A DNA stretch of 64,000 nucleotides from Trichocoleus desertorum NBK24. GTDB lineage: Bacteria; Cyanobacteriota; Cyanobacteriia; FACHB-46. The position numbers were made by a program, and so were the translations under genes. The stretch spans positions 1,335,628 through 1,399,627 of the forward strand of contig NZ_CP116619.1 of the NCBI RefSeq assembly GCF_030409055.1. Reading direction: 5' to 3'. The notes under the pieces are model-generated. The model worked only from the letters and a program-made list of their open reading frames with translations. It made no database searches and was not told the origin of the DNA. Shown piece by piece: positions 10,508-20,155 of this stretch; the stretch's first letter is position 1; each line of letters starts with the position of its first letter.

Positions 10508-10566
10508 AACGGTCTTTGTATCCTTGACAAAGGGTTGAGTCTACAGCGGTTGTGCAGCAATTTAGC

Positions 10567-11463
10567 TCAAAGTGAGCAGGGTTCTGAAACAGCCATAGCT
10601 GGCAAAACCAGCTTAGGTTGAGTGTCGAACCAAATATCCCGTGGAAAGGGATGATCTGGGTATCCCACTCTCAACAGGCAGAGCCCTTGAGGGGGTGCAG
10701 CATACTTCACTTGGTCTCGACGCTCAGATTGCCAGAGTTCAGTGAATTCTTCTGGCGATCGCATTCCGGTACCTACTTGCACCAACAAGCCCATCAGTAA
10801 GCGCACCATGCCATACAAGAAACCACTCGCTTGAATCTCCATATGGACAAACGGTCCTTGGCGCTGGCAAATAACATCCTGAACATCAACCCAGGAGTGA
10901 GCTCGCTTAGATCCAGCTCGGTGAAAAGCAGCTAAATGATGTCTTCCGAGCAGGGGATTGAGAGCCGACTGCATCAGTACATCATCCAAGGGAGCGTAAT
11001 AATAGTGCCAAGCCAATGGCTGCACAAACAAGTTGGGAACTGCATCGGTGTACAGGGTATAGCGATAGCGCCGCCAGGTCGCCGAAAATCGAGCATGCCA
11101 ATCCGTACCCACTGTCGTGGAGGCACGAATCAAAATATCCTTGGGCAAACGTGAATTGAGAATAGTAGCCCAACGGTAAGCAGGAATCGATGAACCCAGA
11201 GCATCAAAGTGCGCAACTTGAGCAGCCGCATGCACTCCTGCATCGGTCCTACCTGCTCCAGAGAGAGCGACAGGGTAACCTAGTACTGATTCCAGAGCCT
11301 TTTCTATCTCTTCCTGTACGGTTCGATGATGGGCCTGTCGCTGCCAACCATGAAAATGAGTGCCCAGGTATTGAATTACCAGGGCGACTCGCTGAGATGG
11401 GCTTGACTTGAGTTCTACAACTGAATCAAGCGCATCGGATGGCAGAGGCAGTACAGAGGACAT
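10567..11463 (-). CDS. truA: tRNA pseudouridine(38-40) synthase
   Basis: TruA converts uridines 38-40 of the tRNA anticodon stem-loop to pseudouridine. The protein has 298 residues. The catalytic aspartate is Asp74 in the motif GAGRTDAGVHA. The substrate-binding GFLYGMVRLLMG is near residue 220. The first 20 or so residues precede the usual start (VALVIQYLGTHFHGWQ), so translation could begin slightly later. It follows rplQ by 19 nt and belongs to the same operon. Confidence 0.95.
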   Translation of the reverse strand: MSSVLPLPSDALDSVVELKSSPSQRVALVIQYLGTHFHGWQRQAHHRTVQEEIEKALESVLGYPVALSGAGRTDAGVHAAAQVAHFDALGSSIPAYRWATILNSRLPKDILIRASTTVGTDWHARFSATWRRYRYTLYTDAVPNLFVQPLAWHYYYAPLDDVLMQSALNPLLGRHHLAAFHRAGSKRAHSWVDVQDVICQRQGPFVHMEIQASGFLYGMVRLLMGLLVQVGTGMRSPEEFTELWQSERRDQVKYAAPPQGLCLLRVGYPDHPFPRDIWFDTQPKLVLPAMAVSEPCSL

Positions 11464-11482
11464 CAGAAGTAGGTTAGTCCGA

Positions 11483-11833
11483 TCAAGTCAGCTCAATGAT
11501 TGCCATATCAGCGTTATCTCCCCGACGAGACACAGTACGCAAGATCCGAGTGTAACCACCCTGGCGATCGCCATACCGAGTACTCGCTTGTTCAAATAAC
11601 GCATGAACTAACTGCTTATCATACAGATAGCCCATAGCCTGTCGCCGAGCGGCTAGAGAACCATCCTTAGCCAAGGTGATCATATGTTCCACCTCAGAGC
11701 GAACGGCTTTAGCCCGAGTTTTGGTAGTTGTAATCCGACCATTCCGGATTACTTCAGTCGCGAGCGCTCTCAATAAAGCTCGACGTTGATCGGCAGGTTT
11801 GCCAAGTTGATGAACACGACAACGGTGACGCAT
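11483..11833 (-). CDS. rplQ: 50S ribosomal protein L17
   Basis: L17 lies near the peptide exit tunnel. The protein has 116 residues and begins [27 protein letters not shown], a typical L17 N-terminus. It follows rpoA, the conserved arrangement of the bacterial alpha operon. The 110-nt gap to rpoA carries a two-part stem-loop (11886-11929). Confidence 0.96.
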   Translation of the reverse strand: MRHRCRVHQLGKPADQRRALLRALATEVIRNGRITTTKTRAKAVRSEVEHMITLAKDGSLAARRQAMGYLYDKQLVHALFEQASTRYGDRQGGYTRILRTVSRRGDNADMAIIELT

Positions 11834-11885
11834 GACATTCTGTAAAAAGTAAACAGCCTAACTAATTTCAGACCTCAGCTTTTAA

Positions 11886-11929
11886 CTTCCAGAGCCTGAT
11901 TACAAATGAGGTCAATCAGACATTGGAAG
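11886..11929 (-). other. Intercistronic stem-loop between rpoA and rplQ
   Basis: CTTCCA pairs with TGGAAG (outer) and CTGATT with AATCAG (inner), separated by a symmetric 4-by-4 internal loop and closed by a 12-nt loop. There is no T-tract on either side, so it does not look like a terminator. An RNA processing or stability site is possible. Confidence 0.45.
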
Positions 11930-11943
11930 ACAGTATCGGCCTC

Positions 11944-12891
11944 TTAACTAGTCTTTGCAGACTTTTCTTGGGGCAGAGTAATCCCCAAACGTTGCTGCAG
12001 AGCTTCAATTACTTCCTCAGCAGATTTTTGGCCGAAGTTTTTGATCTCCAGCAAATCTTCTTGGCTGTAATCGAGCAAGTCTGCAACAGAGTTAATTTGA
12101 GCCCGCTTCAGACAGTTGTAAGCCCGTACTGAAAGCTGTAGTTCTTCAATAGGAATCTGACTAATAGGATCCTCATCTGGAAACTCATCCTTGTCCATGG
12201 GCTCGAAGGTGATGTCCTTCAGAGGATTGAACAGATCCACTAAAATATTTGCAGCTTGGCTTAGCGCCTCTTGGGGCGTTAAACTGCCATCCGTCCAGAC
12301 CTCCATGATTAGTCGATCTTTCTCTAGTGAACCACCTACACGAGCATCTTCGACACTGTAGTTCACCTTGCGAACAGGCATAAAAACTGCATCAATGTGG
12401 AGAAAATCTAGCGCAGCCGCTTCATCACGCCCACGATCAACAGCCCGGTAACCTTTACCACGCTCAGCTCTAAACTCCATTTCTAGAGTTGCTCCTGTAG
12501 ACAGCGTGGCAACATACTGATCAGGATTCACCAACTCTAATTCAGAGGGCAGATCAAATTGAGCAGCTGTCACTGTCGCAGGACCATGCACTAGTAGCCT
12601 GCCCAGCTGGGGTTGAGAAGAATAGCTTTTCAGAACAATCTGCTTCATATTGAGCAGAATATCTAGCACATCTTCTCGTACACCTGGAATAGTGGCAAAT
12701 TCGTGGTTCACACCAGCAATACGAACAGATGTAACTGCTGACCCTTCCAAGTTAGATAGCAAAACTCGTCTAAGGGCATTCCCAACGGTAGTTCCTTGAC
12801 CACGATCTAGTGGTTCCAGAACAAACCTGCTGTACTGACTCTGATCGTTTTCAGTATTAGACTCTACACATTCAACCTGAAACTGCGCCAC
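11944..12891 (-). CDS. rpoA: RNA polymerase subunit alpha
   Basis: The alpha subunit dimerises to start RNA polymerase assembly. Its C-terminal domain contacts promoter DNA and activators. I chose the GTG at 12891 (VAQFQVECVES), giving 315 residues, because GGGAGG lies 8 nt upstream and other cyanobacterial alphas begin MAQFQ. An in-frame ATG 36 nt earlier has no such support. The N-terminal domain has GTTVGNALRRVLLSNLEG. The C-terminal helix-hairpin-helix reads DLLEIKNFGQKSAEEVIEAL. It is cotranscribed with rpsK upstream and rplQ downstream. Confidence 0.96.
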   Translation of the reverse strand: MAQFQVECVESNTENDQSQYSRFVLEPLDRGQGTTVGNALRRVLLSNLEGSAVTSVRIAGVNHEFATIPGVREDVLDILLNMKQIVLKSYSSQPQLGRLLVHGPATVTAAQFDLPSELELVNPDQYVATLSTGATLEMEFRAERGKGYRAVDRGRDEAAALDFLHIDAVFMPVRKVNYSVEDARVGGSLEKDRLIMEVWTDGSLTPQEALSQAANILVDLFNPLKDITFEPMDKDEFPDEDPISQIPIEELQLSVRAYNCLKRAQINSVADLLDYSQEDLLEIKNFGQKSAEEVIEALQQRLGITLPQEKSAKTS

Positions 12892-12986
12892 GGAGCGACC
12901 TCCCTTCTCCATATCCCCGGAAGGCATAACCTTCCCAATCCAAAACCCTGCACGAATTCTCAGTCATCAGTACGGAGTCAAAACAT

Positions 12987-13008
12987 TTCAGCTTAACTGA
13001 GAGCTGAA
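12987..13008 (-). other. Small intercistronic hairpin between rpsK and rpoA
   Basis: A perfect 7-bp stem (TTCAGCT with AGCTGAA) encloses an 8-nt loop about 24 nt after the rpsK stop. No T-tract of terminator quality follows. Confidence 0.35.
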
Positions 13009-13031
13009 GTTCCTTAGCGACTCACTCGAAA

Positions 13032-13427
13032 TTAGACTCGGCGACGCTTGGGCGGACGGCAACCATTATGAGGAATTGGAGTTACGTCTCGAATGAGAGT
13101 AATTTCCAGTCCAGCAGCTTGGAGAGCACGAATCGCGGTTTCGCGTCCAGCTCCAGGGCCACTGACCATCACCTCAATTTGGCGCATTCCTTGGTCGGTA
13201 GCACGACGAGCTGCACTTTCAGCTGCAGTTTGAGCTGCAAATGGAGTGCCTTTTTTAGCTCCTTTGAAGCCACTTGAGCCGGAAGATGCCCAAGAAATCA
13301 CCTCGCCCACTGTGTCAGTGATGGTGACAATGGTGTTATTGAACGTTGATTGGATATGAGCCATACCACTGGGCACATTGCGCTTTTGTTTACGAGGCCC
13401 AGTTTTTTTGGTCGGTTGTCGCGCCAT
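13032..13427 (-). CDS. rpsK: 30S ribosomal protein S11
   Basis: S11 forms part of the small-subunit platform near the mRNA exit. The protein has 131 residues, starts [17 protein letters not shown], and carries the signature [19 protein letters not shown] and the conserved end [11 protein letters not shown]. It lies between rpsM and rpoA. A perfect 22-bp palindrome occupies the spacer before it. Confidence 0.97.
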   Translation of the reverse strand: MARQPTKKTGPRKQKRNVPSGMAHIQSTFNNTIVTITDTVGEVISWASSGSSGFKGAKKGTPFAAQTAAESAARRATDQGMRQIEVMVSGPGAGRETAIRALQAAGLEITLIRDVTPIPHNGCRPPKRRRV

Positions 13428-13480
13428 ATGAGTTTCTTGGATTGAAGTGTTGACTTGCTGAATGAATTACGACATGGGGA

Positions 13481-13502
13481 GAAGTGCGTCGCGACGCACT
13501 TC
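13481..13502. repeat. 22-bp perfect palindrome between rpsM and rpsK
   Basis: The 11-base arm GAAGTGCGTCG is followed directly by its exact reverse complement, with no spacer. It fills part of the 84-nt rpsM-rpsK gap. The GTGCGTCGCGACGCAC core resembles short palindromic repeats that I recall as common between cyanobacterial genes. As RNA it would form a strong hairpin with a few unpaired loop bases. Confidence 0.8.
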
Positions 13503-13511
13503 ATAGGATCA

Positions 13512-13895
13512 CTATTTCTTACTAGGTGCCTTCTTCTTACCTGCAACAGTGCGGCGACCACCCCGACGAGTACGAGCATTAGTACGAGTTCTTTGACCGC
13601 GTACTGGCAAGCCCATACGATGACGACGCCCTCTATAGGTGCCAATGTCCATCAAGCGCTTGATCGACATTGCTTCGAGCCGTCTCAGGTCTCCCTCAAT
13701 TTCGTAGTTGGTTTCTACGTTTTCTCTGAGGGCAGCAACATCAGCGTCGCTCAAATCCTTGACTCGCGTATCAGGGTTCACACCTGTCGCAGCTAAGACT
13801 TCCTTTGATCGCGTTAACCCAATCCCATAAATGTAAGTCAGACCAATCTCAACGCGTTTGTCGCGAGGAAGGTCTACCCCGGCAATCCGTGCCAC
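13512..13895 (-). CDS. rpsM: 30S ribosomal protein S13
   Basis: S13 is in the head of the small subunit and makes the bridge to 50S and contacts with P-site tRNA. The protein has 127 residues and begins [26 protein letters not shown]. It carries [26 protein letters not shown] and ends in a lysine-rich tail. It sits between rpmJ and rpsK. Confidence 0.97.
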   Translation of the reverse strand: MARIAGVDLPRDKRVEIGLTYIYGIGLTRSKEVLAATGVNPDTRVKDLSDADVAALRENVETNYEIEGDLRRLEAMSIKRLMDIGTYRGRRHRMGLPVRGQRTRTNARTRRGGRRTVAGKKKAPSKK

Positions 13896-13982
13896 GTCTT
13901 CTACTCCCTAATTTTGCTTTCCTGCTGTGATCTTCAACAACAAAGATGCTGGTTGGCATCTGTACTGTATAAGATGAATCAA

Positions 13983-14096
13983 TTAACCTTGGCGCTGCTT
14001 GTGTTTTGGATTGGAGCAGATCACCATCACTCGACCGCGACGGCGAATCACGCGGCACTTTTCACAGATTTTCCGGACAGATGCTCGAACTTTCAT
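13983..14096 (-). CDS. rpmJ: 50S ribosomal protein L36
   Basis: L36 is a 37-residue zinc protein of the large subunit. The frame starts [16 protein letters not shown] and ends KHKQRQG before TAA. The zinc ligands Cys11, Cys14, Cys27 and His32 are all present. It occupies the conserved place between infA and rpsM. A near-consensus promoter lies 32 nt upstream of its ATG, so rpmJ is likely the first gene of a separately initiated alpha-operon transcript. Confidence 0.95.
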   Translation of the reverse strand: MKVRASVRKICEKCRVIRRRGRVMVICSNPKHKQRQG

Positions 14097-14127
14097 GCCT
14101 TAGTCTCGGCAGCACTACAAAAGTGAT

Positions 14128-14157
14128 ATTATATCAAATTTCTATAATTTGCGTCAA
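14128..14157 (-). promoter_or_regulatory. Sigma-70-type promoter upstream of rpmJ
   Basis: On the minus strand TTGACG (14157-14152) and a perfect TATAAT (14133-14128) are separated by 18 nt. Transcription would begin near 14120, giving rpmJ a leader of roughly 25 nt. A hairpin just after the infA stop lies upstream, which supports a new transcription unit rpmJ-rpsM-rpsK-rpoA-rplQ and onward. Confidence 0.7.
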
Positions 14158-14177
14158 ACAAATTATCCTAGCAACCG

Positions 14178-14197
14178 ATAACTTCTAGGGAAGTTAT
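14178..14197 (-). other. Perfect 8-bp hairpin after infA
   Basis: ATAACTTC pairs with GAAGTTAT around a 4-nt loop, 6 nt past the infA stop. No T-tract follows it, so it is either a weak terminator or a 3'-end stabiliser upstream of the rpmJ promoter. Confidence 0.5.
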
Positions 14198-14203
14198 GAT
14201 TAC

Positions 14204-14431
14204 TTACTTCTTATTACGCAGACGATAAGTAATCCGACCTTTAGTGAGGTCATAAGGGGTCAATTCAACTTTGACGCGATCGCCCGGTAAGATCTTGATG
14301 TAGTTGCGGCGAATCTTCCCAGAGATATGGGCTAGGACATTGAATCCATTGTCTAAGTCAACGCGAAACATAGCATTAGGCAAGGATTCTGTAACAGTTC
14401 CTTCCATTTCGATCAGATCTTGTTTAGACAA
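14204..14431 (-). CDS. infA: Translation initiation factor IF-1
   Basis: IF-1 binds the ribosomal A site during initiation. The TTG at 14431 gives 75 residues ([21 protein letters not shown] and on, ending YRLRNKK), the normal length and start for cyanobacterial IF-1. AGGAG lies 7 nt upstream of it. The frame remains open for 30 more codons upstream, but that part does not resemble the family. The protein is a single S1-type OB fold. It sits between adk and rpmJ. Confidence 0.94.
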   Translation of the reverse strand: MSKQDLIEMEGTVTESLPNAMFRVDLDNGFNVLAHISGKIRRNYIKILPGDRVKVELTPYDLTKGRITYRLRNKK

Positions 14432-14655
14432 TTCACTTCTCCTAAAAACTTGGATTGTTTTAGATTTACAGACACAAAGATAGGTTAATTGCCTACCCCA
14501 GAAAGGAAACATCCTGAGCATAGATAATTAACCTTTCATTACCAGGCTATCAAATCCAGAACAGAGCTGTTGGAAGTTTCAGTCCTACCAACTACCTACG
14601 AGCTGTGCTGTACCTATTGGCAATCACCATAGCAACTGCGGTAACAGGTGTAAGA

Positions 14656-15210
14656 TTATGGCTTCACAGATGCCTGTAAAGCGTTAGTAACTGCCTCCAT
14701 TGATTGATTGCCATCCACTGAAACTAGTTGCTGGCGATCGCGATAGAAGCTGATTAAAGGAGCTGTTTGCTCGTGATAGACAGCTAAACGATGACGAATT
14801 ACAGTTTCTGTATCGTCCTTACGGAGCCGCTTTAGCAAACGCTCGACTAAAACTTCATCTGGAACTTCTAGACTAATGACTCGATCGTAGGACAAGCCGA
14901 TCTTTGTAAGTAGTTCGTCTAGAAATACGGCCTGTGCTACATTGCGAGGAAAACCATCTAAGATCCAACCTGATGACGCATCCTGTTGGCTTAATCTTGC
15001 CTGGATCATGTCAAGAATTAGTTGATCGGGAACTAACTCTCCTTGATCCATGTATGACTGGGCTTTTTGACCAAGATCGGTCTGCCGAGTCACATTATCT
15101 CGCAAAATATCGCCTGTAGAGATATGAGGAATTTGCAGAAGATTGGCCAAGACTTGAGCTTGAGTTCCCTTACCAGCTCCTGGTGGACCCAGGAAGATCA
15201 ATCGCGTCAC
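14656..15210 (-). CDS. adk: Adenylate kinase, short-LID type
   Basis: Adk catalyses the reaction ATP + AMP = 2 ADP. The protein has 184 residues. The P-loop is [14 protein letters not shown] at the N-terminus, and the AMP-binding [12 protein letters not shown] and DGFPRN motifs are present. It lacks the roughly 30-residue zinc-type LID insert, so it is the short form. It begins with GTG at 15210, whose first G is the last base of the secY stop (TAG), a 1-nt overlap that implies translational coupling to secY. Confidence 0.95.
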   Translation of the reverse strand: MTRLIFLGPPGAGKGTQAQVLANLLQIPHISTGDILRDNVTRQTDLGQKAQSYMDQGELVPDQLILDMIQARLSQQDASSGWILDGFPRNVAQAVFLDELLTKIGLSYDRVISLEVPDEVLVERLLKRLRKDDTETVIRHRLAVYHEQTAPLISFYRDRQQLVSVDGNQSMEAVTNALQASVKP

Positions 15211-16514
15211 TATTGCTTCACCATTCCTTCGTATCGCTGAGAGATGACGTAAGTTTGAATCTGTTTCGCTGTGTCGATCGCCACGCCTACTAGGATCAGC
15301 AGAGAAGTTGCTCCTAAACCCCGAAAAGTAGGAACTCGGGTTGCACTTTCAACCGCCGTAGGAATAGTCGCCACCAAACCCAAGAAAATTGCTCCTAGGA
15401 AAGTTAAGCGGTTAATGACTCGCTCCACATACTCACTAGTAGCTCTACCGGGACGAATACCTGGAATGCTAGCGCCCATCTTCTTTAGGTTCTGAGCCAT
15501 GTCAACAGGGTTGACGATCAAGGAAGAGTAGAAGTAGCTAAAGAAAACGATGAGCACTAAATACAGAACCACATGCAACCAAGAGGTAGGACTGAGATAG
15601 GTAGTAATAAACTGACTAAAAGCCTGGTTCTTGATAACCTGGGTCAGAAAAGCAGGTAGAGTCAAAACGGCGGATGCAAAAATAATTGGCATGACACCGC
15701 CTTGATTGAGGCGCAGCGGCAAATAGCTACTCTTCTCCAAATACATCCGGCGACCTACTTGGCGGCGAGCTGAGATAATTGGAATTCGGCGTGTTCCTTC
15801 TTGCACGAACACGATTCCCACAATCATTGCTAGGAAGACTAGAAGCAAGATAATGACACCGCCGACAATGTTGCGATCGCCACCTTGAGCTAGCTCGATC
15901 GTCTGCCCTAAAGATCTAGGTAAGCCAGAGACAATGTTAAGGAAGATCAAGAGAGAAGCACCGTTACCGATGCCCCGTTCTGTAATCACTTCACCTGCCC
16001 ACATCACAAACATCGATCCTGCAGTCAAAGCTAGGACTGTTTGAACCACAAACAGAGGTCCCCAGTTTTCTGCAAAAGGTCGAATCAAACCCACTGTGAT
16101 GCCAACACTTTGAATAATGGCCCAACCTAAAGCCACGTAGCGAGTAATCTGAGAGATTTTGCGTCGCCCAGCTTCGCCTTCGTTTTTCTGTAAATCTTCT
16201 AAAGCAGGAATTGCTGCTGTCAGCAATTGCAAAATGATAGAAGCATTAATGAAAGGTAGAATACCTAACGCAAAGATACCGAGCGCCATTAGTCCGCCCC
16301 CGGCGAATAAGTCTAGAAAGCCTAGCGCTTGGTTATTCTGAATATTTTGAGCAAATGCGACTCGATCGATTCCTGGTATTGGAAGAAAGATGCCCAAGCG
16401 AACTAAGATCAACAAGCCAATAGTTAAAAGCAACCGACTTCTTAGGCCAGCAGCTTGAGCCATTTGGGCAAAAGTTTCTTGGGCGCTTGGAGTTTTGTCC
16501 CGACTAACAACCAT
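15210..16514 (-). CDS. secY: Protein translocase subunit SecY
   Basis: SecY is the channel of the Sec translocon in plasma and thylakoid membranes. The protein has 434 residues with about ten transmembrane helices. The plug/TM2 region has [20 protein letters not shown], and [16 protein letters not shown] is the conserved TM7 segment. It lies between rplO and adk, the standard spc-operon position, and its stop codon overlaps the adk start. Confidence 0.97.
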   Translation of the reverse strand: MVVSRDKTPSAQETFAQMAQAAGLRSRLLLTIGLLILVRLGIFLPIPGIDRVAFAQNIQNNQALGFLDLFAGGGLMALGIFALGILPFINASIILQLLTAAIPALEDLQKNEGEAGRRKISQITRYVALGWAIIQSVGITVGLIRPFAENWGPLFVVQTVLALTAGSMFVMWAGEVITERGIGNGASLLIFLNIVSGLPRSLGQTIELAQGGDRNIVGGVIILLLVFLAMIVGIVFVQEGTRRIPIISARRQVGRRMYLEKSSYLPLRLNQGGVMPIIFASAVLTLPAFLTQVIKNQAFSQFITTYLSPTSWLHVVLYLVLIVFFSYFYSSLIVNPVDMAQNLKKMGASIPGIRPGRATSEYVERVINRLTFLGAIFLGLVATIPTAVESATRVPTFRGLGATSLLILVGVAIDTAKQIQTYVISQRYEGMVKQ

Positions 16515-16594
16515 GAAGGGCTCCCTCTACAAAGCTAAATGCAATGCTGCAGAAGCAACTCTGACTGGAATTACTTCTGCACTCATGCTAAACC

Positions 16595-17047
16595 TTATTC
16601 TGCCTCTAATGCCTCGCAGCTGCCACCTGCAGCTTCAATCTTTGCTTTGGCAGATTGTGTAAAGGCTGCAGCCTGAACTTTTAGGGGAACATTCAGTTCG
16701 CCATCCCCTAATACCTTCAGAGGACCATCATCGGATGTCAGTAAGCCCACTTCTAGCAAAGAGGACAAACTAACTTCTGTGTTTGCTGCCAAGGATGCCA
16801 GCTTACTAACATTGATGGTGGTATATTGCTTACGATTGATTACGGTAAAGTGCTTCAACTTAGGCAAGCGACGATAGAGAGGCATTTGCCCCCCTTCAAA
16901 ACCAGGGCGCGTACTGCGTCCCGATCTAGATTTTTGACCGCGCATGCCAAATCCACCGCTTGCACCCTGTCCAGCAGCAATCCCTCGCCCGATACGACGA
17001 CGGCGCTTCTTAGACCCCTGCTGGGGATGAGCATCTTCTAGTCTCAT
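16595..17047 (-). CDS. rplO: 50S ribosomal protein L15
   Basis: L15 is an internal large-subunit protein. The protein has 150 residues. Its extended basic N-terminus ([21 protein letters not shown], broken here by no insert) and [18 protein letters not shown] are diagnostic. It follows rpsE directly, because rpmD (L30) is absent as usual in cyanobacteria. Confidence 0.96.
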   Translation of the reverse strand: MRLEDAHPQQGSKKRRRRIGRGIAAGQGASGGFGMRGQKSRSGRSTRPGFEGGQMPLYRRLPKLKHFTVINRKQYTTINVSKLASLAANTEVSLSSLLEVGLLTSDDGPLKVLGDGELNVPLKVQAAAFTQSAKAKIEAAGGSCEALEAE

Positions 17048-17128
17048 GATTTTAAACCCGTTAACAAGTTGTATAAACGCGATCGCGCCGCGTGCCTACA
17101 GCAGCTAAACCATTCGTTAAAGTCCGGC

Positions 17129-17650
17129 TTAAGCGTAGAGATTTTCGATGGGGATACCCCGCTCTTCAGCCACTTCGGAGAAGGTTCGCAGAGTACCCAA
17201 AGCTTCAACAGCAGCTCTAGCATTGCTGAGTGGGTTACCAGATCCTAGCTGTTTCGCCAGGATATTACGAACGCCTGCCAGCTCTAGTACTGTCCGTACA
17301 GCACCCCCAGCAATTACCCCAGTACCAGGTGCAGCAGGACGCATCATGACCTTAGCTCCACCGCCCTCGCCAGTTGCGGGATGAGGAATAGAGTTGGCCT
17401 TGGTGAGAGGCACTTCAACAATGTGCTTCTTCCCATCAGCGACACCCTTCTTAACTGCGCCGATCACGTCGCTGGCCTTACCGACACCAACACCAACTTG
17501 GCCTCGTTCGTTACCAACAACGACGATCGCACGAAAACTGAGTTTTTTACCACCTTTGACTACTTTAGTCACGCGGCGGATTTGCACAACTCGCTCTTGC
17601 CAGTCGGCCTCTTTTTCACGAGTGCGGTTGCTTTTACGACGATTCGCCAT
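17129..17650 (-). CDS. rpsE: 30S ribosomal protein S5
   Basis: S5 contributes to decoding accuracy and mRNA unwinding at the small-subunit entry. The protein has 173 residues. The double-stranded-RNA-binding-like N-domain has [20 protein letters not shown], followed by [14 protein letters not shown]. It lies between rplR and rplO. Confidence 0.97.
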   Translation of the reverse strand: MANRRKSNRTREKEADWQERVVQIRRVTKVVKGGKKLSFRAIVVVGNERGQVGVGVGKASDVIGAVKKGVADGKKHIVEVPLTKANSIPHPATGEGGGAKVMMRPAAPGTGVIAGGAVRTVLELAGVRNILAKQLGSGNPLSNARAAVEALGTLRTFSEVAEERGIPIENLYA

Positions 17651-17760
17651 GTTTCTGTCCTGAGTTTTGATAACCTGAAGCGATATCTAATTTTGAGCTT
17701 TCTACTTGTAACCTAGCAGACTATTGCTGGCCTTCAGCTCTAACAGCAATGACAGGATCT

Positions 17761-18123
17761 TTAGAAGTCCAGACCACCTTCGCGAGCTGCATCTGCCAAT
17801 GACTTCACGCGACCGTGGTAGAGATTTCCACCCCGATCAAAGACTACTTGCTTAATGCCTTGCTCTAGCGATCGCTGAGCAATCAATCTACCAACTTCAA
17901 TAGAAGCATCACAAGTAGAGCTAGACGACAACTTCGTCTTCAGTTCTGGTTCCAAAGTTGAAGCAGATGCTAGGGTACGTTGCTTACTATCATCAATAAC
18001 TTGGGCATAGATATGTTGATGGGAGCGGAAGATTGACAGCCGAGGGCGCTCTGCTGTACCTACTACATCTCGCCGAATTCGACGATGCCGACGACGTGTT
18101 GACTCTTTACGATTAAGCTTCAT
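17761..18123 (-). CDS. rplR: 50S ribosomal protein L18
   Basis: L18 binds 5S rRNA in the central protuberance. The protein has 120 residues, with the very basic start [18 protein letters not shown] and the family stretch [20 protein letters not shown]. It begins 2 nt after the rplF stop, so the two are tightly linked. Confidence 0.96.
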   Translation of the reverse strand: MKLNRKESTRRRHRRIRRDVVGTAERPRLSIFRSHQHIYAQVIDDSKQRTLASASTLEPELKTKLSSSSTCDASIEVGRLIAQRSLEQGIKQVVFDRGGNLYHGRVKSLADAAREGGLDF

Positions 18124-18125
18124 AT

Positions 18126-18665
18126 CTATTTCTTCCCTGCCTTGCCAGCCTTGCGTCTGACGAATTCACCTGCATAGCGGATACCTTTACCCTTGTAAGG
18201 CTCAGGTGGACGAACAGCACGAATGCGGGCCGCGATGTTCCCTACAATTTCTTTGTCAATACCACTGACAACCACGTTGGTGTTGTTTTCTACAGCCATT
18301 TGAACCCCATCGGGAGGCTCAATTTGAACGGGATGGCTATAGCCAACGCTCAGAACCAAGTTACGCCCTTGCACTTGAGCGCGGTATCCAACCCCTTGAA
18401 TTTCGAGGCGACGCTGAAATCCTTGAGAAACCCCTTCCACCATATTGGCGACTAGGGTACGGGACAAACCGTGACGTTGACGAGCCGCGCGGGATTCATC
18501 ACGACGCTTTACAAGCAGGGTTTCACCTTCTTGCTCTACAATCACTTCATTCGGTAGAGTCCTAGAAAGTTCACCTTTTGGGCCTTTGACGGCAACTTGC
18601 TGCCCCTCGATCGTGATAGTCACTTTCTGAGGAATACTAATGGGACGCTTACCAATGCGAGACAT
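18126..18665 (-). CDS. rplF: 50S ribosomal protein L6
   Basis: L6 lies at the base of the factor-binding stalk. The protein has 179 residues, starts [15 protein letters not shown], and its second domain ends with [19 protein letters not shown], the family signature. It lies between rpsH and rplR. Confidence 0.97.
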   Translation of the reverse strand: MSRIGKRPISIPQKVTITIEGQQVAVKGPKGELSRTLPNEVIVEQEGETLLVKRRDESRAARQRHGLSRTLVANMVEGVSQGFQRRLEIQGVGYRAQVQGRNLVLSVGYSHPVQIEPPDGVQMAVENNTNVVVSGIDKEIVGNIAARIRAVRPPEPYKGKGIRYAGEFVRRKAGKAGKK

Positions 18666-18748
18666 GACTGAATACTCCTGGTTGATGTAGATGAACAGGA
18701 TCTAGGATTTCCTGTACATCTCGACAAGATTCTGCTTGGTAAATTGGC

Positions 18749-19150
18749 TTACCAAACATAGCAAAGCACTTCGCCGCCAACACCACTACGACGTGCCTCA
18801 CGATCCGTCATAATGCCGCTTGAAGTAGAAATGATCGCAATGCCAATGCCGCCTAGCACTCGCGGTAGTTCTCTACGATTGGAGTAGACACGCAAACCTG
18901 GCTTGCTAACCCGTCTTAAGCCTGTAATAATCGGTCGACGATTTTTTCCTTTATATTTCAGGGCAATGACTAAATGCCGCTGAACTCCGTCCCCAACTTC
19001 TTCGAAGTCAGAGATAAAACCTTCACTTTTGAGGACTTTGGCAATATTTTGAGTCATTCTAGTTGCCGGAACCTCTGTAGTCTGATGCCGCGCTAGATTT
19101 GCATTACGAATACGCGTCAGCATGTCTGCAATTGTGTCGTTAGCCGCCAT
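18749..19150 (-). CDS. rpsH: 30S ribosomal protein S8
   Basis: S8 binds the central domain of 16S rRNA and is an early-assembly protein. The protein has 133 residues, begins [18 protein letters not shown], and holds the conserved [21 protein letters not shown] near its C-terminus. It follows rplE directly. rpsN (S14) is absent from this site, as is normal in cyanobacteria. Confidence 0.97.
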   Translation of the reverse strand: MAANDTIADMLTRIRNANLARHQTTEVPATRMTQNIAKVLKSEGFISDFEEVGDGVQRHLVIALKYKGKNRRPIITGLRRVSKPGLRVYSNRRELPRVLGGIGIAIISTSSGIMTDREARRSGVGGEVLCYVW

Positions 19151-19181
19151 AGTTCCCTCTTTATGAAACCGTCTGCCTTAA

Positions 19182-19724
19182 TTACTCCCGAAAGGGCATT
19201 CCCATTTCTTTCAGTAAGGCGCGGCCCTCCTCGTCATTGTTTGCAGTTGTAATGATTGAAATATCCATCCCACGAATCTGGTCGATGCTGTCATAGCTAA
19301 TTTCTGGGAAGATGAGTTGCTCACGCACGCCCAGAGTGTAATTGCCACGACCATCGAAGCTCTTGGGACTGATGCCACGAAAGTCACGAATTCGGGGCAG
19401 CGACAGGTTAATGAGCCGCTCTAGAAAGGAATACATGCGATCGCCCCGTAGGGTGACCATGACACCGACAGGCATTCCTTCACGGATTTTGAAACCAGCG
19501 ATCGCCTTCTTGGCTCTGGTCACTACTGGCTTTTGACCTGTAATAACCGCGACTTCATTGACAGAAGCCTCAAGTGCTTTCGCATTTTGAGAAGCTTCGC
19601 CTAGACCACGGTTAATAGTGACCTTCACTAGTTTCGGCACCTGATGGATGTTTGTATAACCAAACTGATCCATCAACTTTGGTACGATTTGTTCTTGATA
19701 AGTGGTTTTTAGCTTTCCCGCCAT
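19182..19724 (-). CDS. rplE: 50S ribosomal protein L5
   Basis: L5 binds 5S rRNA and contacts P-site tRNA. The protein has 180 residues and includes the family pattern [15 protein letters not shown] and the segment [16 protein letters not shown]. It lies between rplX and rpsH. Confidence 0.97.
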   Translation of the reverse strand: MAGKLKTTYQEQIVPKLMDQFGYTNIHQVPKLVKVTINRGLGEASQNAKALEASVNEVAVITGQKPVVTRAKKAIAGFKIREGMPVGVMVTLRGDRMYSFLERLINLSLPRIRDFRGISPKSFDGRGNYTLGVREQLIFPEISYDSIDQIRGMDISIITTANNDEEGRALLKEMGMPFRE

Positions 19725-19801
19725 GATTTCGTCCTTTGCCCCTGGGCTTTGTCAGGGAAATGAAGCCTAGTAATTTACCTGGAGTTAAAACTTGACTTTA
19801 T

Positions 19802-20155
19802 CTAGTCAATAATCTCACCAGTTTTTTTGAGCATCCGTACTTTACGACCGCTGTCATCAAAGGTGTAGCAGATGCGGCTAGCAACTTTTTGCTTGGTCGA
19901 ATAAAGCATGACGTTAGAGCTATGGATAGGGGCTTCAGTCGTCACAATTCGGCCTGATTCACCTTCTTGCTGAGGCTTAACGTGCTTAGTCTTGACGTTG
20001 ACCCCTTGAACCACCACCTTGCTGAGCTTGGGATAGGTCTTTAAGACTTCACCAATCGTCCCTTTCTCTTTGCCAGCGATGATTTGAACTGTGTCGCCTT
20101 TCTTCACATGCATTCTGTGACGAACTGGCGTAGTTTCTTGATTTTTGCTTGCCAT
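19802..20155 (-). CDS. rplX: 50S ribosomal protein L24
   Basis: L24 is an assembly-initiating protein next to the exit tunnel. The protein has 117 residues, with a KOW motif ([20 protein letters not shown]) near the N-terminus. Its ATG shares one base with the rplN stop (TAATG), suggesting coupled translation. Confidence 0.96.
   Translation of the reverse strand: MASKNQETTPVRHRMHVKKGDTVQIIAGKEKGTIGEVLKTYPKLSKVVVQGVNVKTKHVKPQQEGESGRIVTTEAPIHSSNVMLYSTKQKVASRICYTFDDSGRKVRMLKKTGEIID

Noticed and set aside
12892-12927. Longer rpoA start at the upstream ATG
   Set aside because: The GTG at 12891 has GGGAGG at good spacing and matches the family N-terminus. The 12 extra residues do not.
13298-13645. 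115-codon minus-strand frame across rpsM and rpsK
   Set aside because: It is in a different frame from two certain ribosomal protein genes and spans the palindromic spacer.
17048-19150. Missing rpmD, rpsN and rpsJ taken as gene loss
   Set aside because: Cyanobacteria normally lack rpmD and place rpsN and rpsJ elsewhere.
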